Origin: Brienomyrus brachyistius
Lineage: Eukaryota; Chordata; Actinopteri; Osteoglossiformes; Mormyridae
DNA: 64,000 nucleotides
Reading direction: 5' to 3'
Assembly: GCF_023856365.1 (NCBI RefSeq)
Contig: NC_064548.1
Coordinates: 4,329,501-4,393,500, forward strand
Within the stretch, counting starts at the first letter, position 1. Every line of letters begins with the position of its first letter. The translations under genes were made by a program, and so were the position numbers. This document shows positions 24,239 through 35,480 of the stretch, in pieces. The notes beneath the pieces are model-generated. The model ran no database searches. It saw only the letters and a list, made by a program, of their open reading frames with translations, and had not been told where the DNA came from.

Positions 24239-27200
24239 ATGACTGTCAATGACCTGGTGAGTACAGCTGTATCTATATTATGCCAATAGTCTATAATTGG
24301 GGGCCTGTAGGATTTCTTGCTTAGCCAGATAACTTGTTGGATTTAAGGTAGTCTGGGCTAAATGTGCGTGAACAGAGATAAAGTCCATTTAAACTGGGCT
24401 ACCTTAAATCAGACAAGTTATCTGACTAAGCATGATATCCGTCTACATGATACAGGACCCAGGTGGAACAGCTTGTGTTGATTTAGGTTGTGGTTGCAGT
24501 TTGGTTTGAACTAGCACTTGGTATTGCAGTCTTATGTCACAAGGAGAATACAATTGAGGAGAGAAATAAATCCTAAGTTCAGCTGTTCACTTATCTTGAC
24601 AGACTCTTTTTTTAAAAAAATATATATTCTGAAAATAAGCGTTGAAATTTGCTCTCGACAATGCTTAGTTACATTCAGCAGCATGATTTGTCTTCTATGT
24701 TGTACGGCTTTATATAATAATATAATAATAATTACAATAATAATAATAATAATACACTAATATTATTAGCACAAGGTAACATAACATTTTTTAGTTTTGA
24801 AAGCATTGCTTTTATTATGGACAAGTTGCAAAAATGTCTTTCAATTAAAAAGCTGTTACTGGTTAACAACGAGATTTCATGTTCTTGTTGATATATACTG
24901 TTTGTGAGTGTGTGTGTATCTGTGTGTACACATTGTAAACACACAAATACATTAATGCACAGAATTAAAATCAAATGGAGCACTGAGGGATAGGAAGGAT
25001 GCTGTTTGCTGAGGATACTCGTTTATTTCCTTTCCAGCACATTGGGTATCTGGTTACGTTATTCGTCACGGCTTTCAGTGACAGGAGTACATCTCTCAAG
25101 ATGCCCCAAATGCCCATGAGAGGTCTGTGCTTGTCTATTTTTATGTGAACTCAGTGTACAAGGGAAATCTAAGCTGTTTCTCATTATTCTGACTTATATA
25201 AGTTTGCCTATTTGTTTTGTGTTTGTTTTAAAATATCAGCTTTATTAATATTCTGCAGAATTTTATGAATGGAATCTGCATTCCAGACTATTCAGATTTT
25301 CACCTTAACACTTGTGGGAGGGAAGGTGTTTTATTATACCTTTTGGGGGTTCACAAGACCTCAATAAGCATTTGCTTATTTTCTTACCCTCTAACCACAT
25401 ATCCAGGTTAGGGCCATATCTATCATTCTATGGTATTGTTCAATTTTTCAATTTTAACATCAGAATGAAGTTAACAGTATGAAGGGTTACATAATTTTAC
25501 AATCAACTTATACCAAATGATGTTATACCTGGCTGTATTTTGTAATCTTATCAAATTAGATAGACTACAATTACAGCTTCTCACTCTCGTTATCATCCAT
25601 GCATCCATGCATCAACCACTAATCCTGTCAGGATTGTAAGGTGTTATTGTCGTTGTTGTTAGTCCTACTACTAAGCTTTGAGGATGGCATAGTGGCTCCG
25701 CAAGTTGTGCTGTCACATTTCAGCTGTAGGGCTAGATTGTCAAGCTTTTAATTTTTGCCCAAAACCTCTTATTTTATATACAGTTTTACCAATTTATATA
25801 GGCTAGCCCAGGGGTCTCCAACGCCGGTCCTGGAGGGCTACTGTCCAGTACGTTTTCTATCCTACCTGGCTTCTGATGAACCACACCTGTCCTCAGGTAA
25901 CTATCAGGAACAGGTGTGGCTCATCAGAAGTCGGGTAGGATAGAAAACGTACTGGACGGTAGCCCTCCAGGACCGGAGTTGGAGACCCCTGGGCTAGACA
26001 GACACTCAAGTAATTCACGATAAGTTAACATACAGAAATGTTTTATATCAGCCGTTTCCTGAGATGTTACCTTACATGCCTTTCCATCACACTCTGAGGT
26101 GACCGCTTCACAGCTGTTACAGGAATAACGCTGTTGTGTTGGGGACAGGGGGTTGTTTTCAGGTGTCTGAGATTGAGGAGTTTCGCCTACAGGGAGAGGC
26201 TGTGGTCCTACGCTGCCCCAAGATGGAGAGTCTCCTGGTTAAGCGAGGACTACTGCATGCCATAGGGCACACCTATCACTTTATAGGTGCTGACATGGAA
26301 ACTCTGCTACCAAACGACACAGGCCGAGTGAGAACCCAGGACCATCACCTTTGGTTTCTGCCTGCTAGGACAACTGACACTGGAAACTACACTTGCATTT
26401 TTAGGTGTGCTATTCCCCCATGTCTGAACATCACTAGAAATAACACATTGTTGGTCCTATATGTGAAAAAAGATGCAGTTTGGATATCAATTTTCATGAC
26501 CCAATAGCAACACTCGAAACTCCACTTAGTGGGTGAGCACATGCATGTTTGGGTACTAAAACTGGAAACACTGGAAAAAGTGACATAGAAACTGTACAAA
26601 GCAATCAGAAGAGATGCAAAGCTTTTTGTATTGGAAGTCCAGTGGGACAGCAGGAAGGAGCATCAGAGTTGTGGACTTCCAGATTATAGGTGTAAGCTCT
26701 GTCCAGGACCCAAAATGGCGACCTTTAATCCCTACACTGCCTACTGCTCTACAACCTTTGACTACGAAAAAAGGCCCTTTCATCCATTGTAGTCCTTGTT
26801 GCCAATATATGATCTAACAATTTAAGCATGCTATAGAACATTAGTATTTCTAACCATTTTTTATTATGAAACATTATGGAACTGGAAGAACATAACTTTT
26901 TTAATTAATTAGTGTATAAACCATGTTTTGCTGTGAAGCAGACACTCATTTTGATGTGACATCCAAATTTACTACCTCTTAACAGTGTTTAATGTACGCT
27001 ATATCAACTGTTGCCAAAAAGTTAAACACTGCAATTTTGTCCCTGGATTTTTGATGTGGAAATTCATTTTTGCACCAGTTGTGTAACGTTTTATTAAATG
27101 AGTTACGAAGCACTTCTGAATAAATGGACTCAGATGGACTGGGCAGTATTAGTTACTTGGTATTTCTCCAAAGAACCTACGGTTGTTCTGTCTCTCGTCC

Positions 27201-30200
27201 CCCTCCATAGGAATGCGTCATACTGCCTCGCTGGGACTATCTCTCTACAAGTATACCAGAACAAAGACCCCCACCTGGATGTGATCTCATACCCCTACCA
27301 AGCGTTTCCAGGTCACACCGGGATGATTGTGTGTCCAAATGTAAATGAGTTCAATAGAACAGGAAATCTGCAGTGGTTTAAGGTATGTGTATAAACTACT
27401 ATCTGTTTTACCTCAGGCTGTTTTTAATTTTAATCAAACTATTATAAATATTATCAGTAGTATTTCCTATAGTGCTCTTTCAAAAATGGGAAAGAGGTGA
27501 AGAAAGACCTTTGAATGTGCAACATCTATGGCTGGAAATCATGAAGAAACAGTAATATAAAGCAAATTTGAACAACCAACAAATTATTTAAAAAGGATGA
27601 GAATAAATATATGAGTTTCAACGCAGTTATCTTAAAGTGAGACTCCAAAAATGTTAAATATTTGTCTCTTGTTGTGTATGTTGGTACCAGCCTTGCTTGG
27701 CCACATGAGATGTGTCAAATTTTAAAACTTCTTGTAGGATTCTACTCCTATTGTATTGTCAGCTGACCACAATCGCTACCATCGACATATGGACAATGCA
27801 CTCACTATCCAGAATGTGAGCCCACGGGATGCAGGTTTCTATACCTGTGAGCTAAAGGTGGTCATTAATGATGTTCACTACAAAGTCACCAGGACCATCA
27901 AACTTTCTGTACCAGGTACTCACTGACAATGCAAGCAATGTTCACTGGTACTGCTGTCCACAGATAAAGTATCAGGTGTTTTAGCAAATACGAATTCGAA
28001 AAGTTCAACAAATTAAAGAATAGTTCACCTTAGCTGAGTTGTTTTACCTTGAATTTTACCCTAATATATTTCTGATATTTCTGTTCAGAATGTTTTAGTG
28101 TAAGTTTTACATTGACGATGGAAGGCTTTCAATTGTTTTGTATCTAGCACATTCATGCTGTTATATACTGAAGCACTTAAGGATACTACTCATGGTCATA
28201 CTCCTGCATTTCTTATACCTCCCTTATGTATAAATCGCTACAATTTCTTTGACACACTTTTCTGTTTTCTGAGTGGCAATTTTTCACTTTGAGATTAGCC
28301 TCTGAACCTAAAGTCTTCGTCTCATTTCTCTTTTCCAGCACCTGCGGGAGAATCTACAACTCCCAGCAGTATGCCGAGTGAGAGCCCAGTAGAACGTTAG
28401 TACTTTCAGTGTTCAACTTGTGAAATATTGCTGATGTCCGGTGCATATAGTGCAATTTCTGACAGTCTTTGTGATTGACAGATCATTATGATTGTTTAGT
28501 ACAGCGCAACCATTCATTATCCATAACTAGACATATAAACGTATTGCTGTTTTCATTCGGCAGCACTGTTTCTGCAACCAGAGATCATCTTCCCCTCTAG
28601 TAGTGACATTTTTGAAGCCTCCATTGGTGGGTAAACTTGAAATGCTCTTGTTATGAATGTCTATTTCTATATTTATAAGAAAGTTTGCTTAACTTATAAT
28701 TATCCCTGTAACCTGTAAGTGATATGCTTCTATTATTATTACATTTCTTATATGACAAGGTTAATAATTATTGCTTAAACATCTTATGCATTTACCCATC
28801 TAGATTACGTAAAATACTTTGCTCAAGCATGCCTTACTATGGCATGACTTAATAAAACCATACCAAGTCAGAATTGAAATGGTCTTTGTACTTCCTCCGG
28901 ATTCATCCCAAGTGCCAAGCTAGTGTGATCGCACATATGCGTAATCTCAGTGTGATGTTTTCCAATAAGCGGCTACCACTCAGGTCGGGTGGGATTTTTT
29001 GCTTTCAGTTGCAGACAGTGTCTAATCTCCAGACTTGGTGACCTCTCCAGTGTACATTTTCTTTCCTTAGGTCATCATAAGTGTCATTTTGGCTACAGAC
29101 AATTTTTGAATTTTTTACTAAGTCTAACAAAGGTGTTTTCAAACTTTACAAATATTTTCAAATAACTTAAGAGGTCTTAGCTTATGTTTTCCAAATTGAT
29201 TACACAAGTACCAGTTATAAACACCATTTTGTATCAAAATTAATATTTTGAAATCAGTCTAGATCTCTGAAATCTAAATTTCTTAAGCATGTCAATATAA
29301 TTAGCTAATTTAACATCTTGTCCCGATGCATACGGTAGGCATTGTAAGTCTGACAATGATGGCGTATCTGACCTGAGTTTTTTTTGTGTGCACATACTTG
29401 TGCTGACCGTGCTTTTACTGTGTTCTTTTGTAAGGTTCAAATCTTGAGATACCATGCAGAGTATTGATAGGGGGACAGTCAGCTGACTCCACTGAGGTCA
29501 CGTGGCTGGTGGATGGCCTGGCCATTGAAGAATCCATTCTGAGGGGTCGAGCTTTTCTGGGGGAGAGGTAACTTTCCATTTCAACTTCAAAATGTCCTGG
29601 TAGTAATTTTTTTTAACATTGTGTGGAGAAAAATATTTTCTATTTCTATTCAGTTCTTTGTATACCATTATTACCATGGTTATCATCAGAACCAGGGGCA
29701 GCCACACTGAGCTGAAGCTCAATCTTCTGGAGCTCTATGAAGAGGACACTAGGGCTGTGATAAAGTGTGTTACTCAGAATCCATGGGGACGTCAGGAAGT
29801 AATAGCCCAGATCAAATTGGAAAGTAGGTCACTCGTTTGCTTTTTCTGTTCTCTCATGTTTTTCCCTTTACCGCAGGGTATGTTGTATCATTCCGTACTT
29901 GAATATGATGTACCTTAACAGCACAAAAGGGGAACAGTATTAAAGTCTGTTGTGCTCAGCCATCTACTGTGGCACACTGAACTGCACTGTAAACATCTCT
30001 TACGCAACAGTGGCTGACCAGCTGAAATGAATTAAAACTTAATGTATTTTCCAGTGCATTTATTTCATTTATAATTTATGTCACTGAATGAAATTCTACC
30101 TTCTGTATTCTCTCTCTCTCACAGACAATTCCCCATGGCTGGTGGTGGGTACAGCTGGGGCTACAGCCTTCCTCACAATGGTCTTTATATTCCTCTACCA

Positions 30201-30258
30201 CCTTCTTAAAGCCCAAAGGAAGGACTACATTTTGGCAAGGCAGAATACCATGTTTTAA
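24239..30258 (+). CDS. il1r2: Interleukin-1 receptor type 2 (decoy receptor)
   Basis: Exons: 24239-24256, 25038-25122, 26149-26404, 27211-27382, 27738-27915, 28339-28395, 28564-28626, 29435-29567, 29690-29823, 30125-30258 (stop TAA). All phases agree and give 409 residues (human IL1R2 is 398). Residues 1-20 or so are a signal peptide (IGYLVTLFVTAFS). Ig1 follows with CF...EEFRLQGEAVVLRCP and GNYTCIFRNASYC. Ig2 has WFK and GFYTCEL, Ig3 has LEIPC and VIKCVTQN. A membrane segment occupies about 370-393 and the tail is only 16 residues, with no TIR domain. That tail and the position between map4k4 and a TIR-bearing IL-1R identify the decoy receptor, which binds IL-1 at the cell surface without signalling. 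The first two exons are the least certain: exon 1 has six codons only, and the exon 3 acceptor (GGGGACAG) was chosen over TTTTCAG at 26162 because it keeps frame. Confidence 0.9.
24319..24432. mobile_element. hairpin MITE in il1r2 intron 1
   Basis: About 35 bp at 24319-24355 (AGATAACTTGTTGGATTTAA core) are repeated inverted at 24396-24432 with a few mismatches, around a 40-bp loop. No coding capacity. The wider element may extend to about 24300-24465. Confidence 0.65.
24714..24754. repeat. AAT microsatellite
   Basis: An imperfect run of about 13 AAT/TAA units lies in the first il1r2 intron. Similar short arrays occur at 37313-37336 and 46598-46614. Confidence 0.9.
25803..25997. mobile_element. 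near-perfect palindromic MITE in il1r2 intron 2
   Basis: The left arm starts CTAGCCCAGGGGTCTCCAAC and the right arm is its inverted copy ending GGAGACCCCTGGGCTAG. The arms are about 88 bp with only a few mismatches (for example GACGGTAG against CTACTGTC) around a spacer of under 20 bp. This is a common type of fish foldback MITE. It ends only about 150 bp before il1r2 exon 3, so a transcript would contain a strong hairpin close to that splice acceptor. Confidence 0.85.
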
Positions 30259-30720
30259 GCTTCATTCTGTTTACTGGTTATCGTATGTTTGAATCTTAAA
30301 ATAGACGGCATGGTCAGCCTCACCTGAAGAGGCAGTTTGAAAAGCGGACTAGACCGGATCTATGAACCTCTCACCCACATTGTTGTTCTCTATAGAATCA
30401 ATCAGTAAATGTATGATCTTGCATCTGAAAACTTCAGTCCACTAGTCAATGCATTAAAGTTAAATTGACAGAGAATGTTTTGCTTGGCAGAATTTACTAT
30501 AAAAGGCATGCAAAAGACAGCATTGTCACCTAAGAAGGGATTATGTTTCAGTGTTTCCCTAACAATTAAAATTTCTTGACTTGCAGTAATTCTGTCATAT
30601 AGAAACCATATCCCTGCACTTACCACCCAAAAAACGATGTTTTTTCAAGTGCATCAATAACCATTAGGAATGGCCTATTGCACATTTCAGTTTTATATAC
30701 AGTATTTAAACATATAATAC
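30259..30720. other. il1r2 3' flank / 3'UTR
   Basis: Sequence after the il1r2 stop without an exon or clear repeat. An ATTAAA-type polyadenylation hexamer lies near 30453. I see no canonical AATAAA close to the stop, so the transcript end is not fixed. Confidence 0.35.
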
Positions 30721-30724
30721 ATCT

Positions 30725-31309
30725 TGTTACGGTGGGGCATGGTGTAGGCATAAAGAAGGCAGGAACGAGGGTAATGATCCACTTGCAGCTCCAAGACAAA
30801 CACAAAAGGGACCACAAGGGGTCAAAAAGACCAAACGGGGACAACACTAACTACAACAAACCACAAGAAAACAAGGTCCAGGCACAAGGCAACACTGTAA
30901 GCAAGGGAACAGAGCAACCAAACCGCAGGATCATCACACAAACGCAATGACTCACTAAGGATCTGAGCACAGGCAGGCACTTAAATACACAGGATCACCA
31001 GGCCAAACAAGGAACAGGTGCAAAGTATAATCAAATTAACAAATCAAAAAGGACTTGGGACAACAAGGAACAGGTGGGGCAGATTACAATTACACAAGCC
31101 TGAAGCTAAGGAACCTTAAACAAAACTAGAATCTAGGAGGCATAACACAGAGAGCTAAATACGTTAGACAAAACTAGCATCACACAGGATATAAACAGGG
31201 CAAACCAAACAGAGAAGCAAAAAAACTACAAACACTAGGAACAACAAAAAAATCAATACTTAAACAAAACAGATGAGGCTGGCTGTGAACTCATAACTGT
31301 AGGGTTACA
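30725..31309. repeat. unclassified A-rich repeat, possible solo LTR
   Basis: The stretch begins TGTTACGG and ends GGGTTACA, with A- and CA-rich sequence throughout. Its minus strand carries a TATA-like GTGTATTTAAG, as does the LTR at 47657. No second copy is present, so an LTR reading is only a guess. Confidence 0.3.
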
Positions 31310-31527
31310 GCCTCAGTACCACACACTCAACCCCCTGACTCATGAGGCAGTCCAAGGAGCAGGAGAACACACAAGGCTTAGAGAGGGAGTGAAAAGGCGG
31401 CATGGCCAGTGGCACTTGCTGGCCAAACAGGGTAGAGATACAAAAGGTGGGATCGGATAGGCGCCGACCCTGAACTAGTATGTAATCGTATGCATCGTTA
31501 AATATATTTTACATACATTATACATAC

Positions 31528-31905
31528 AGCTCTTGAAAAAATTGAGACCACAGCACACTTTTTTGTTTCACTCATTTTCCAGTTTATGGCTGTGCACCTG
31601 TGTAAAATATACATTTTTGTGCAAACTCCGGCCTGGTTCTTCTCTGTTTCTCATGAATGAAGGGCTTCTTCCTTGCTTTATGGGACTTGAGTCCTGCCTC
31701 TAGGAACCTGATACGAACTGTCCGAGCAGTGCACTTCACACCTGCACTCATTAGAAAGTCGCTTGGTCTTCTCCCTGGCTGATTTCTGGTCATTCCCTGT
31801 GTCTCCTGTTTCACCTTGTTCTTGTGTACTGCTGTCTTGGAAAATTTAAGCCTGGAAGAAACCCGCTAGCCTTCTGCCCGCAAAACCAGGATTAAACTGG
31901 GAAAC
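31528..31905 (-). mobile_element. Tc1-like transposon fragment, minus strand
   Basis: It begins with an inverted-repeat-like end (CAGCTCTTGAAAAAATTGAG). On the minus strand it encodes the second DNA-binding half of a Tc1 transposase (TARTVRIRFLEAGLKSHKAR, KKPFIHEKQRRTR). The catalytic part is missing. The same family recurs at 44928-45270. It is a separate family from the element at 20297. Confidence 0.8.
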
Positions 31906-31934
31906 AAGGATTTAAAAATGCCATTTTTTCCCTC

Positions 31935-31951
31935 TGTGTGTGTGTGTATAT

Positions 31952-31984
<33 letters not shown>
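31935..31984. repeat. (GT)n(AC)n microsatellite
   Basis: A short GT run and a longer AC run flank TATATTATATA, making an imperfect palindrome next to the element that starts at 31988. Confidence 0.9.
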
Positions 31985-31987
<3 letters not shown>

Positions 31988-32662
31988 TACTGAACAAAAA
32001 TACAAACGCACCACCTTTGTTTTATTCCCATTGTGCAGCGGTTTAGAAAAAAATATCCTGGAACAAAAGTATATGTCTTTCAAATTTTGCCAAATGAAAA
32101 AGTTATTTTTTTGTCAAACTTTATTTTTAATCTACTGATAATCCTTGGTAATCAACTGCACCAGTATGGCATATCAGCACATTGATTCAGCAGCATGATC
32201 ACTAAGGAGGTGTTCCTCATTATGGAGATAATAAAGGACACCGTGAAATGTGCAGGTTTTGTGGAGCGACACAGCCCAGAGCCTCGAGTTTGTCATGCTG
32301 GTTACAGGGATGCCCACTACCATAAGCCATCTCTAATACCATTTTACAGCTTTGAGCAGTACGACCAACTGGCTTCATAATCACAGACCATGTGACTTGC
32401 ATAGGGACCATAGTCACCCACTGGGCATTTCTAGGATGCTCTGGATCTGCACATATATCTGTACACGACAGCATGTTCCAGCTCCCAATATCAAACCTGA
32501 AACCTCACACAGATGTTTCCACAGGTCACAATAAATTACCTTTTAGGTATCTTGACCAAGAGAGACTAATGAATCTATTTCAGCTGTTAGATGCATTTCT
32601 TAATTTCTTTTCGATAAAATCATTGAAATAAGTGTTGCGTTTGTATTTTTTTGTTCAGCGTA
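31988..32662. mobile_element. non-autonomous DNA transposon with terminal inverted repeats
   Basis: The left end TACTGAACAAAAATACAAAC is inverted at the right end (GTTTGTATTTTTTTGTTCAG plus CGTA). The 675-bp interior has no long ORF on either strand. The family cannot be named from sequence alone. A remnant of a coding region is possible but not visible. Confidence 0.7.
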
Positions 32663-33367
32663 CATTGAACTGTCTCCGAGTTCAGGTCTAATCGTGAGAT
32701 AAACTTACCATTGCTAACCAGCAGGTGTCACTCATCCACAAATTTATGTAAGTTACGAAAGAGGGAACGTTCCCAGAAGTTGCAGATTTACGCGAGTGCT
32801 TTGGAAATCTGTTTTCCTGCTATTACAACATCAAAAGTAACATTATTTCGCTGGTTGCGCATGTGTAACGCATGCGCTTTTTAGCTTTCCAACATTTATG
32901 GCTGTAAATGTGTGGTCTACTTTAGTTTTGAGTAGTGTCCTTATAATCATCATTCTGTAAGTACTAATTTTTAAACCATATGCATTTCTTCAAAACCATA
33001 TACCTATACCTTCCATTCTTGTATATCAATAAGTTATTCTAACGTTTCAATTCTAACTTTTTTACTTAGATTCCGTAACTAAGAATTACTGGCTGTGATT
33101 GAGGGATATTTTTCTGACATGTTTTAGGTTTCGGGATTTTATGACAGGCTAATACGGCATGATAGCTGTGGTCATCTGACGGTAAACTTGGCGAACCTAG
33201 CTTCTTCCAGGCTAACCCCATGTCATATGTTCTACGGTTTTGGTCGCCGGGTCACAGCTACTCATAATCTACTCATTCAAAGTCCAACTTCTCAGGCTAA
33301 ATTGCCCAGACGCACTCTAGAAGAAAGGCCTTTTTAAATGAGACTTTTTCGATAGACTTGGTTGTCA
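32663..33367. other. intergenic, nothing recognised
   Basis: AT-rich spacer sequence without a supported exon, RNA gene or recognisable repeat. Confidence 0.4.
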
Positions 33368-33489
33368 TCCAACCATCTATTTTCCAAACCGCTTATCCTA
33401 CTGGCTCGCGAGGGGTCCGGAGCCTATCCCGGAAGCAATGGGCACGAGGCAGGGAACAACCCAGGATAGGGGGCCAGCCCATCGCAGAG
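33368..33489 (-). repeat. truncated SINE (tail only), minus orientation
   Basis: GGAGCCTATCCCGGAAGCAA and CCAGCCCATCGCAG match the left part of the SINE at 41867-42212 almost exactly. The tRNA-like head is missing. Confidence 0.85.
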
Positions 33490-35110
33490 ACTTGGTTGTC
33501 ATTTTGTCTGTAATTGTATAATCTCTTCAGTCATCCATTGTGGAATTCGACTATTTCGCCCTACAACTAAAATTAGGTTTATCTATAAAAAAACACAAAT
33601 ATACTGTAATGACCACGCAACCGGTGTATCACAAAAGAGCACTTTAATGGACCCTGTAGGGCCGGAGCCCACGCCAAACTCACAAAAAGGAACACGATGC
33701 AAACAGAATCAAGAGAGCGACAATTAATGTTCCTCAGTATAAATAGGGTTGAGCGGAGCCCGCCGCTTCTCCTTTTGCCCACTCCGCAGGTACCCAGCAT
33801 TTCCGCTATCCGGACTGTCCTATAATAAACATTATAATGTTTATAATAAGCATAGTCCTCCAGCCGCTACACTACATTAGATCAGGTTTAAACTGTGTAT
33901 ATAATGACTGTCACTCACATCATAGCAGTACTATTCTTCAAAAGCGCATTTTCAGCATTATGACATTTCCTCCCCATTAACAGCTCTCGAAAATCTGGGA
34001 GGCCCGTGAAGGGAAACACTCATAACAACTTTCCCTCCAAGAAAGTGGCCGTTTGTCGCCTCGCGCATGTGCCTGACACGAGTTGCACTTGAGGCTGATC
34101 GTGCAAAAATATCGAAGGAAAAACAGGAAGCGTGCCTCGCGGGCTGCCAAGGTCCGCTTTATATTTCTGACTTCACTGATTTGAAACTTATCACACCAAC
34201 AATGAAAAGAAAGCCCTGTATGATGTGAGCCGCTAAAATACTGGAAACGAGCCAAATTACATTTAAATAACCTTTATTTAGTTGTAAATAAACGTTATGT
34301 ATAAAATCAGACATTCTGCGGCTATATATAAATATATTATATACTAGTACATAAATACGTTATTGACGTTATCGTATGCAACAGTTTGATATTGTGGTGG
34401 TGGGGGGGAGAGAGCACAATTAATAATTTAAGTACAAATGTCTATTTTTTTGCCGAATTTATGACGCCAAATTAAATGTTGGGGAGCGGGGGTACATGCC
34501 CCCCCCCCCCACTTCCCATTCCCCTTGAGACAGTTGAGACAAAACTGACAATGTTAAGCACATTTCTGATTAAGATGCCACTTATAGTGGACAGACTGAA
34601 AGCAAGTGTTGAGGCTGGCTAATCACGAGGCATTAAGTCACAAAAGTAAAGTTCCTGCACCATTTGTTGATGTACTCAGCAAGTTCTTCCCAAGCTCTTA
34701 TTGTATCCACCCCTGGAGAAAAGGCTGAAACTACTGAAGTTTATAAAGTACATTCTTTCTGTCTCTTTCTGGGGAAATTGCAACACATTTGGTTCCTTTT
34801 TATGAAGACATGCCTCAAGGCTCCTTTGCCAAATGAATGCTTGCAGTCTGCAAGGTAGGCAAATCACACTTTTTTTTTCTTTATCTCAAATTTGTAGTTA
34901 TACTATATTTGCATTTTGTGCTAATATTGTAAAAGATGAGAATCTGAAAAAGTAATCTGAACAAAAATGATTCTAAGTGTTATTGAGTTTAGTTTAGTTT
35001 TAACATCAAGTTTTATATTTGTAACATCAACTTCTGCTCCTGTGTCAAGGATCGTGAAGGATTATAATATTTCTTAAATCTGAAATTATAAGAAGAAAAT
35101 GAGCACCTCT

Positions 35111-35112
<2 letters not shown>
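33490..35112. other. intergenic, possible repeat at 33605-33830
   Basis: The segment 33605-33830 has LTR-like features (starts TGTAATGACC, contains TATAAATAGGG) but no partner copy. The rest holds a G-run at about 34402, a C-run at about 34500 and no supported exon. Confidence 0.3.
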
Positions 35113-35154
<42 letters not shown>

Positions 35155-35437
35155 TTGCATAGATCACATTTGAGGACCAAAATGTCCCCAAAATGTGGTA
35201 AAACCTGAAACTTCCTTACTCTTGGGGACACTTCTTCAGGTCCCCATTTGGATAACCTCAATTTTATAAAAATCTGTGAATGCAGTCAAAAAAGTAAAAG
35301 TGCCAAAAATCTGGTATTTTGGTTGGTTACTTATGGTAGGTAGGTTAGGTATGGTATGGTATGGTAGGTTAGGGCTGGGTAGGGGTTAAGGGTGTCGTGA
35401 TTGGGATTAAGGTTTTACCCATAGAAATGAATGGACG

Positions 35438-35478
<41 letters not shown>
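35113..35478. repeat. microsatellite-associated dispersed repeat, copy 2, with GT arrays
   Basis: GT arrays at 35113-35152 and 35441-35478 bracket about 290 bp that match 7256-7485 in the same orientation (blocks TCAAAAAAGTAAAAGTGCCA, TTGGTTACTTATGG, TTTTACCCATAGAAA). It also includes a GGTATGGTATGGTAGG tandem stretch. Confidence 0.75.

Positions 35479-35480
<2 letters not shown>

Noticed and set aside
26163..26404. TTTTCAG at 26156-26162 as the acceptor of il1r2 exon 3
   Set aside because: Joined to the exon ending at 25122 it gives an immediate stop; the acceptor 14 bases upstream keeps the frame and adds the expected Cys.
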